DNA of 24,077 nucleotides, from NCBI GenBank assembly GCA_002418465.1, contig DIEE01000040.1, forward strand, positions 888 through 24,964. The letters run 5' to 3'. The notes beneath the pieces were generated by a model. The model did not search any database. It was given only the letters and a program-made list of their open reading frames with translations, and was not told the origin of the DNA. Below are positions 23,185 through 24,077 of the stretch, one piece after another (the first letter of the stretch is position 1; each line of letters opens with the position of its first letter). This DNA is from Pseudomonas sp. UBA5782. Lineage in GTDB: Bacteria; Pseudomonadota; Gammaproteobacteria; Pseudomonadales; Pseudomonadaceae. Both the position numbers and the translations under genes were made by a program.

Positions 23185-24077
23185 ATGACCGATACCCCGC
23201 ATTACACGTCAGAGGAGCGTCGCAAGCGCATCTTCGCCATCGTTGGCGCCTCTTCCGGCAACCTGGTCGAGTGGTTCGACTTCTACGTCTACGCCTTCTG
23301 CGCCATCTACTTCGCCCAGGCCTTCTTCCCCAAGGACGACCCCACGGTACAGCTGCTGAACACCGCCGGGGTGTTCGCCGCGGGCTTCCTGATGCGCCCG
23401 ATCGGCGGCTGGCTGTTCGGCCGCATTGCCGACAAGCGCGGGCGCAAGACCTCGATGATGATCTCGGTGCTGATGATGTGCGCCGGCTCGCTGGTGGTCG
23501 CCTGCCTGCCGACCTACGCGACCATCGGCACCGCCGCGCCGTTCCTGCTGCTGCTGGCGCGCCTGTTCCAGGGGCTGTCGGTGGGCGGCGAGTACGGCGC
23601 CACCGCCACTTACATGAGCGAGGTGGCGCTGCGCGGCCAGCGCGGCTTCTTCTCCTCCTTCCAGTACGTCACCCTGATCGGTGGGCAGTTGCTCGCGGTG
23701 TTGGTGGTGGTGATCCTGCAGCAATTGCTGAGCGAGGACGAACTGCGCGCCTGGGGCTGGCGGATACCCTTCGTCGTCGGCGCCATCGCCGCGCTGATCT
23801 CGCTGTTCCTGCGCCGCTCGCTGAATGAAACCGCGAAGACCGAAGACCTCGGGCGCAAGGAGGCCGGCACCCTCGGCGAGCTGTTCAAACACCACAAGGC
23901 GGCGTTCTTCACCGTGCTCGGCTACACCGCCGGCGGCTCGCTGATCTTCTACACCTTCACCACCTACATGCAGAAGTACCTGGTCAACACCAGCGGCATG
24001 AGCGCCAAGACCGCCAGTGGCGTGATGACCTTCGCCCTGTTCGTCTACATGCTGATGCAGCCGCTGTTCGGCATGCT
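23185..24077 (+). CDS. MFS transporter of the metabolite:H+ symporter family, alpha-ketoglutarate permease-like (3' end outside window)
   Basis: The visible 297 residues are the N-terminal two thirds of an MHS-family major facilitator, which imports dicarboxylates, alpha-ketoglutarate, proline/betaine or similar solutes with protons. Family signatures are GNLVEWFDFYVYAF (25-38), the loop 2-3 motif GRIADKRGRK (79-88), and RLFQGLSVGGEYGA in the fourth helix region. TLGELFKHHK marks the central cytoplasmic loop before TM7. AGGGA about 8 bases upstream supports ATG 23185. KgtP is the nearest recognisable member, but substrate cannot be fixed from sequence. The gene runs off the right edge, so no stop is seen; nothing looks broken in the visible part. 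It is separated from nadE by 124 bases with a long stem-loop. Confidence 0.88.
   Translation, partial: MTDTPHYTSEERRKRIFAIVGASSGNLVEWFDFYVYAFCAIYFAQAFFPKDDPTVQLLNTAGVFAAGFLMRPIGGWLFGRIADKRGRKTSMMISVLMMCAGSLVVACLPTYATIGTAAPFLLLLARLFQGLSVGGEYGATATYMSEVALRGQRGFFSSFQYVTLIGGQLLAVLVVVILQQLLSEDELRAWGWRIPFVVGAIAALISLFLRRSLNETAKTEDLGRKEAGTLGELFKHHKAAFFTVLGYTAGGSLIFYTFTTYMQKYLVNTSGMSAKTASGVMTFALFVYMLMQPLFGM

Overview
The window is a chromosomal segment of a high-GC gammaproteobacterium. Gene order and protein motifs point to the Pseudomonas/Stutzerimonas group: rpsT, murJ, ribF, ileS, lspA, fkpB, ispH, then a minor-pilin cluster, thiO, pilR and pilS follow the order I recall from the P. aeruginosa chromosome. 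Species assignment is inference; no rRNA, tRNA, CRISPR, insertion sequence or prophage gene was seen.

Left part (1-8235): rpsT runs leftward to a strong intrinsic terminator. Rightward are murJ (lipid II flippase), then ribF, ileS, lspA, fkpB and ispH. These cover flavin cofactor synthesis, isoleucyl-tRNA charging, lipoprotein signal-peptide removal, proline isomerisation and the last step of the MEP isoprenoid pathway. A good promoter lies just before ribF; several GC-rich hairpins punctuate the run.

Middle part (8244-16758): a leftward operon fimT-fimU-pilV-pilW-pilX-pilY1-pilE encodes the priming and tip complex of a type IV pilus. Sampled 60-base stretches of pilY1 are about 42-50% GC against about 68% in a sampled ileS stretch, which suggests a horizontally exchanged tip cassette. 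The 1674-residue PilY1 is far longer than P. aeruginosa PilY1 (about 1160 as I recall). It carries a PA14-like insertion, four calcium-loop-like motifs and an RGD, but no VWA MIDAS motif. No pilY2 sits between pilY1 and pilE, and PilE has Ala instead of Gly at the prepilin cleavage site.

Right part (16871-24077): thiO (glycine oxidase) runs rightward and converges on a leftward operon of a small zinc-ribbon-like membrane protein, pilS and pilR, the two-component system controlling pilin transcription. Divergent from it is nadE (glutamine-dependent NAD+ synthetase), followed by an MHS-family (KgtP-like) transporter cut by the window edge.

I see no wholly new system. The most unusual object is the enlarged, mosaic PilY1 tip adhesin in its low-GC cassette. 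No gene-free stretch exceeds 300 bases; the longest are 364-649 (rpsT/murJ divergent region) and 21170-21428 (divergent region before nadE).
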